Source of the DNA: Euzebya tangerina
GTDB lineage: Bacteria > Actinomycetota > Nitriliruptoria > Euzebyales > Euzebyaceae
Direction: 5' to 3'
Length of the DNA: 64,000 bases
NCBI RefSeq assembly: GCF_003074135.1
Contig: NZ_PPDK01000001.1
Span: forward strand, 1,302,001 to 1,366,000
Made by a program: the position numbers and the translations under genes
Shown here: positions 60,023 to 64,000 of the stretch, one piece after another
Layout: each line of letters opens with the position of its first letter
How positions within the stretch are numbered: the stretch's first letter is position 1
The notes under the pieces: model-generated
Seen by the model: only the letters and a program-made list of their open reading frames with translations
The model's database searches: none
What the model was told of the DNA's origin: nothing

Positions 60023-60846
60023 TCGCCGCCCAGGTTCTCGTCGAGGTGGTCGACCAGTTCGATGGGGTCATCCAGCACGGTGATCCCCAACGGCTCGGCG
60101 ATGCTCAGATCCGTCCCCTGCCCGCCCATGATGAGCTGGACGCCGTTGCAGGCCTCGGCGAGCCCCTGGTACATGGTTGCGTCCAGTGGCATGCCCACGC
60201 TGACGCAGACGACGTCCGCGCTGACGATCGTCAGGAAGGTCCGCAAATCCTCGAGGGGCACCTGGGTTCCCAGATGGTGGACCTCCCAGCCGGAACCGCG
60301 GAGGAAGTCAGCCACCATCGTGCTGGCGATGCCATGCTCCTCGCCCGGCGCGGTGAGCGTCACCGCCACACCCCTTCGGGGGCCGGCCCGCCGGAAGTGG
60401 TCGCTCAGCCCACCCATGATGCCGGTGCAGATCGACGTCGCGCGGTGCTCGACGGCCACGTTGATCTCGCCGGTGCTCCACTCCTCACCGATGCGGTGCA
60501 GTGCCGGCGTCATGAGCTTGGTGTAGACCTCGCCGGCGGTTGCGCCGTCGCCGATCACGGTCTGCACCAGTTCCTTGCAGGCCTCCGCATCGCCATCGCG
60601 CAGACCGTCGTGCAGCCGGCCGATGTGGACGGACCAGTCGCGCCGGCCGCCGGACCGACCGGCCCCGACGCCGGTGTCCACCCGTCTGGCCACGACGTAC
60701 TCGTCCAGCGCGGAGCGACGCACCCGCAGGCGTCCGCCAGCCTTGAACGCCTCGAGGTCCCCTCGACGAACCCAGCGATAGGCCGTCATGTAGTGGACCT
60801 TCAGCTCATCCGCGGCTTCCTGCAGGGTCAGAAGATCATCAGTCAT
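60019..60846 (-). CDS. CarH/LitR-like cobalamin-binding transcriptional regulator
   Basis: The 275-aa protein has an excisionase/MerR-like DNA-binding domain (residues 5-52, LTLQEAADELKVHYMTAYRWVRRGDLEAFKAGGRLRV), then a B12 cap (IGEEWSTGEINVAVEHRATS, with W123 and E133-H134) and a B12-binding Rossmann domain. H171 in APGEEHGIAS is the likely lower axial ligand. This is the layout of CarH-type photoreceptors that use adenosylcobalamin. It probably controls itself and the overlapping haemoglobin gene. Light sensing is inferred by family. Confidence 0.85.
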   Translation of the reverse strand: MTDDLLTLQEAADELKVHYMTAYRWVRRGDLEAFKAGGRLRVRRSALDEYVVARRVDTGVGAGRSGGRRDWSVHIGRLHDGLRDGDAEACKELVQTVIGDGATAGEVYTKLMTPALHRIGEEWSTGEINVAVEHRATSICTGIMGGLSDHFRRAGPRRGVAVTLTAPGEEHGIASTMVADFLRGSGWEVHHLGTQVPLEDLRTFLTIVSADVVCVSVGMPLDATMYQGLAEACNGVQLIMGGQGTDLSIAEPLGITVLDDPIELVDHLDENLGGE

Positions 60847-60888
60847 TAGTGTGCGGGGCGAGCATACAACCGCTCGCGGGCCGCCTGC

Positions 60889-62457
60889 TCAGCAGCTGTG
60901 GGACGGGAGGGGAGGCAACTCGTCCGGCCCGGCTGGGACCTCGGGTGGAGGTGGTGGCACCGGCTGGCAGCCGTACAGCTCGGCGCTGAGGGCGAGGACG
61001 ACGAGATCCTGCAGGCGACGTGCGTTGTCACGTTGGTCCGGGGTGAGGGCATTGCTCATCACGGTGAAGTACAGCGGCTGCCCGTCAGGACCCACGACCG
61101 CTCCCGACAGAGCTCGGACGTCGCCCAAGGATCCGGTCTTGCCGCGCAGTCGGAGCTCGGCGATGGACCCGACCAGACGCCGCTCCAGCGTGCCCGACTC
61201 CCCGGCGACGGCCATGAGGTCCTGCCACAGCGCCCCCACGCTTGAGTTGGTCATCCGGTAGTTGAGGGTCGTCAACACCGCCGCAGGGATCGTCGACGCA
61301 CGCGACAGTCCCGAGCCGTCCTGCACCAGCGAGGTGGACCAGTCCAACTCGAGGTCCGCGAGCAGCGTCGGGATCTGCGTCTCGGCGTCGTCGAAGCTGC
61401 CGTCGCCGACCGAGTGCCGGCCGACGGCGCGGAAGACGGTGTCAGCGATGTGGTTGTCACTGCTGCGGACCATCCGCGTGAGCAGCACGGACAGCGGTGG
61501 GGACTCCACAGCCGCCAGGTCAACAGCCGTTGTCAGTTCCTCCTCCGGTCGGATGACCTGCGGCTCACCGGCGATGACGACGCCGCGCTCGATCAGGGCC
61601 GCGCTGAGCGCGGCTGCTGCCTCGAGCGCCGGGTCGGGCGCCGCGCGCGCCTGCGGGACTCCGTCCTGCTCGAAGAACTGGATGCCCTGGTCGATGGTGA
61701 GACCCGTGATGGGCGTGGCATCCAGGTCCTCCAGGTAGTTCGGCGGCCAGCCGTTGGCCAGCGTCTCGCCCTGCAGGTAGGACGGATCGCCGACGACACC
61801 GCCGTCGATCTGGATGATGCCCGCCGCGACGATCTGGTCGGCGAGGCCGTCCAGCGGTGTCTGCGGACGCTCGGGGTTGGTCTCCAGCTCGATGAAGGTG
61901 CGTGACACGAGGGTCGGGTCGCCGCCGCCGATGAGCACCAGATCGCCGTCGATCACGCCCTCGACGGGTGTGGTGGTCGAGGCTGCCCGTGTGACGAACC
62001 GGTGGTCGGGCCCGAACGTCGTCAACGCCATCGCTGCGGTGACCAGCTTGGACGTGGAGGCGGGGATGCGAGGCGTGCCACCCTCGAAGTCGAAGACGAT
62101 CTGCCCCTCGGCGTCCATGACGTGGACCGAGGACTGGCCAGCCGCCCCGGCCTGCTCGATCGCGTCGAGCAGTGCCAGCGTGAGTGGTGCTGGTTGGGCG
62201 TCGGGCGCTGGAGGATCCGGCACGCTGACCGGTGCAGCGGTGTCGGCCAACTGGACCAGGCCGGGTTTGGCGGTCTCCCCGACCAGCCGACGTTTGAGGG
62301 GGGCCGGCTTCTCGCCGACCACGCCTGCGACCGCGCGGGGCAGGGGGTCGCCGACGACCAGCTGCGGCTCGGCGTACCAGATTCCGGCCGCGATCAGGCT
62401 GAGCACGAGGATCAGCACGAGCAGGCTGCGCCAGAACACGCCCTGTCGGCCGGCCAT
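60889..62457 (-). CDS. dacB: D-Ala-D-Ala carboxypeptidase/endopeptidase (PBP4 type)
   Basis: The 522-aa protein has an N-terminal membrane anchor or signal (about 9-28) and the PBP4/S13 fold. The active-site motifs are S134-T-S-K137, SSDNHIADTVF (SxN) and RGKTGSLGD (KTG), with a large insert between the first two. It trims or cleaves peptidoglycan peptides outside the membrane. Its start overlaps the stop of the RNA methyltransferase gene by one base. Confidence 0.92.
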   Translation of the reverse strand: MAGRQGVFWRSLLVLILVLSLIAAGIWYAEPQLVVGDPLPRAVAGVVGEKPAPLKRRLVGETAKPGLVQLADTAAPVSVPDPPAPDAQPAPLTLALLDAIEQAGAAGQSSVHVMDAEGQIVFDFEGGTPRIPASTSKLVTAAMALTTFGPDHRFVTRAASTTTPVEGVIDGDLVLIGGGDPTLVSRTFIELETNPERPQTPLDGLADQIVAAGIIQIDGGVVGDPSYLQGETLANGWPPNYLEDLDATPITGLTIDQGIQFFEQDGVPQARAAPDPALEAAAALSAALIERGVVIAGEPQVIRPEEELTTAVDLAAVESPPLSVLLTRMVRSSDNHIADTVFRAVGRHSVGDGSFDDAETQIPTLLADLELDWSTSLVQDGSGLSRASTIPAAVLTTLNYRMTNSSVGALWQDLMAVAGESGTLERRLVGSIAELRLRGKTGSLGDVRALSGAVVGPDGQPLYFTVMSNALTPDQRDNARRLQDLVVLALSAELYGCQPVPPPPPEVPAGPDELPPLPSHSC

Positions 62458-63758
62458 CAGCCTCCCGTCGGCGGGTCAGCGATGGTGAAGACCGCGACGG
62501 CCTCCACGTGGGCCGTGTGCCCGAAGAGGTCCAAGGGCTGGACCGACTGCAGTGCGTAACCGCCCGCGAGCAGTGTGCGGGTGTCCCGGGCCAGCGCCGC
62601 GGGGTCACACGCCACGTAGACGATCTGCCGTGGTTCGAGGCCGAGGAGCCCCCGCACCACCTCGGCGCCGGCGCCCGGCCGGGGTGGGTCGAGGACCACG
62701 ACATCCACGGTGGCGTCGTTGGATGCCAGCCACCGCTCGACGGTGGTGGCGCGAACCTCGGTGCTGCCGGCGTGGCCGGGCCGCGAGCTGCCCTCGCGTC
62801 GGTCGGCGTGGGAGAGATTGGTGCGGGCATCGTCGGCGGCGACGGGGTCGGCTTCGACAGCGATCAGGTGGGCAGCGTGCGCAGCCAGGAAGACCGACAG
62901 CAGACCGCCGCCGGCGTACAGGTCGGCGACGGTGTCATCGGGTCGGATGTCCACGGCAGCCAGCACCGCCTCGACCAGCGCCTCCGCACCCGACCATCCG
63001 GCTTGGAAGAACGACCCGGCCGTGGCGACCAGGCTGATGCCGTGGACGGAGACCTGGATGGACGACGGTGGCTGTTGCACTCGGCCATCGACGACGATGC
63101 CGAGGCGCGGGTCGTCGGCTGGTCCGCCGTGGACTTCGCCGGGCGGGTCGGCTGTTGTGACGGCGACGACCTGGCCGTCGCTCCCGGCGAGGAGCGTGAC
63201 CTCGGTGGCGCCGGCCCAGTCGTCGCCTGCCCGCTCACGGAGCTGCTGGGCGTCCGGCTGGAGCAGCAGGCACTCGTCGACGGGCTGGACCGTGTGGGCG
63301 CGCGGCCTGCGGAAGCCCAGAACACCGCCGTCGCTGACCGCCATCCGCGCCCACGAGCGGTAGCCAGCCGGCCAGCCGCTGGTTGGTGTGATCACGTCGG
63401 CGACGGGGGGATCGATGACGCCGCCGAGTCGCTGCAGTTGCTCGATCACGACCCGCCGCTTCAGGGCCAGTTGGTGTGCCGGGTCGACGTGCTGCAGTTG
63501 GCAGCCGCCACAGCCCTCGTACAGCGGGCAGGGCGGGTCGACGCGATGCGGGCTGGGAGTCAGGACCTCGAGGAGGTCGGCGACCGCGTGCCGCTTCTTC
63601 ACGGTGTGGACAGCCACTCGGACGCGCTCGCCCGGGATGGCACGGGGAACGAAGCAGGCACGGCCGTCGGGCAGCCGACCGACGGCCTGGCCGCCGTGCG
63701 CCCAGCCGTCGAGCGTGATCTCGACGGGTGGCTCCCTCACGCCGGTGTCGCCGCCCAA
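62457..63758 (-). CDS. TRAM-domain class I RNA (uracil-5-) methyltransferase
   Basis: The 433-aa protein has an N-terminal TRAM domain (about 8-65) and an Fe-S cluster site (CPLYEGCGGC plus the Cys in VDECLLLQ). The SAM-binding Rossmann domain has ADLYAGGGLLSVFLA and VVLDPPRPGAG, and VYVACDPAALARD supplies the catalytic Cys. It belongs to the RlmD/RlmCD/TrmA family, which makes 5-methyluridine in 23S rRNA or tRNA. The exact target cannot be set. The start is uncertain: TTG at 63758 or GTG at 63740. Confidence 0.88.
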   Translation of the reverse strand: MGGDTGVREPPVEITLDGWAHGGQAVGRLPDGRACFVPRAIPGERVRVAVHTVKKRHAVADLLEVLTPSPHRVDPPCPLYEGCGGCQLQHVDPAHQLALKRRVVIEQLQRLGGVIDPPVADVITPTSGWPAGYRSWARMAVSDGGVLGFRRPRAHTVQPVDECLLLQPDAQQLRERAGDDWAGATEVTLLAGSDGQVVAVTTADPPGEVHGGPADDPRLGIVVDGRVQQPPSSIQVSVHGISLVATAGSFFQAGWSGAEALVEAVLAAVDIRPDDTVADLYAGGGLLSVFLAAHAAHLIAVEADPVAADDARTNLSHADRREGSSRPGHAGSTEVRATTVERWLASNDATVDVVVLDPPRPGAGAEVVRGLLGLEPRQIVYVACDPAALARDTRTLLAGGYALQSVQPLDLFGHTAHVEAVAVFTIADPPTGG

Positions 63759-63870
63759 CCGGGCAGCCGAGCGGCGTTGTTGCGGAGGCCGAGTGCGTGA
63801 CCCGCCTCATGTCCGCAGTGACCCATCGCGGGGATGTTAGCGTCCAGCCGATGCCCAGCTGCCGGACTGC

Positions 63871-64000
63871 ATGCCGCCGATCGTGTCCCGTCTGACCAGT
63901 CGTCTGCTGCTGGCTGCGGCGCTGGTGGTCCTGGTCGGCTGTGGCCCGTCGAGCCCGACCCAGGATCCCGTCCTCGACCTCATCGGCCACGTGCCGGCCG
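63871..64000 (+). CDS. N-terminal fragment of a lipoprotein
   Basis: From the ATG at 63871 (or GTG at 63883) the frame encodes a basic start, a hydrophobic core (RLLLAAALVVLVGC) with a clear lipobox, and then GPSSPTQDPVLDLIGHVPA up to the window edge. It is a secreted lipid-anchored protein of unknown family. It is divergent from the RNA methyltransferase gene. Confidence 0.7.
   Translation, partial: MPPIVSRLTSRLLLAAALVVLVGCGPSSPTQDPVLDLIGHVPA

Noticed and set aside
1-64000. CRISPR arrays, prophage or insertion sequences
   Set aside because: No regularly spaced repeats, integrase, transposase or phage structural genes were seen anywhere in the window.

Overview
The window is high-GC, gene-dense DNA from an actinobacterium. 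The evidence is a WhiB regulator, a PBP with PASTA domains, a DUF4177/RidA pair, paired ArsA-type ATPases, a group 2 truncated haemoglobin and frequent GTG/TTG starts. Three secreted proteins carry cell-wall-binding repeat 2 (CW_binding_2) modules, which is suggestive of a deep-branching lineage such as Nitriliruptoria/Euzebya. That taxonomic guess is inference only.

Layout. 0-9.4 kb: accessory metabolic and regulatory genes (DUF2383 protein, MgtC-like protein, phosphatase-fold hydrolase, luciferase-like oxidoreductase with a decayed relative, TetR/exporter pair, Rrf2/SnoaL pair, tRNA-Pro, MarR/SDR pair, copper amine oxidase). 9.4-32.6 kb: a block resembling the Mycobacterium tuberculosis Rv3671c-Rv3683 region (metallophosphoesterase, PonA2-like PBP, two ArsA ATPases, WhiB, DUF4177, RidA, NUDIX, metallo-beta-lactamase fold). 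It is interrupted by menC-GNAT-pxpAB, by NfeD plus a membrane-tethered sigma factor, and by selB/selA with an M23 peptidase. 32.7-40 kb: PEP carboxykinase, membrane proteins, and an ECF sigma factor with its probable DUF5667 regulator. 40-50.4 kb: metH, a four-gene signalling operon (histidine kinase, membrane protein, two single-domain receivers), a GNAT-acyl-CoA synthetase fusion and a flavin reductase. 50.4-64 kb: ArfB, two fluoride-channel subunits, a selenocysteine-containing thioredoxin-fold lipoprotein, an ABC1 kinase, a DUF480 protein, a 1014-aa secreted multidomain protein, a hydrolase/truncated haemoglobin/B12-sensor cluster, DacB and an RNA methyltransferase.

The standout is at 52242-52856. 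A DsbE/MPT53-like lipoprotein gene has an in-frame TGA exactly where the first Cys of the WCxxC redox motif belongs. The reading frame continues to a normal fold end, and a hairpin begins 6 nt after the TGA. With selA and selB in the same window, this is best read as a selenoprotein with a Sec-x-x-Cys active site; conventional gene calling would split it into two ORFs. selD and the tRNA-Sec gene are not visible here.

Other themes are cobalamin use (MetH and a CarH-like B12 sensor), cell-envelope biology (PBP, DacB, M23 peptidase, CW_binding_2 proteins), and many start codons 6-10 nt after a TANNNT -10-like hexamer, consistent with leaderless transcripts.
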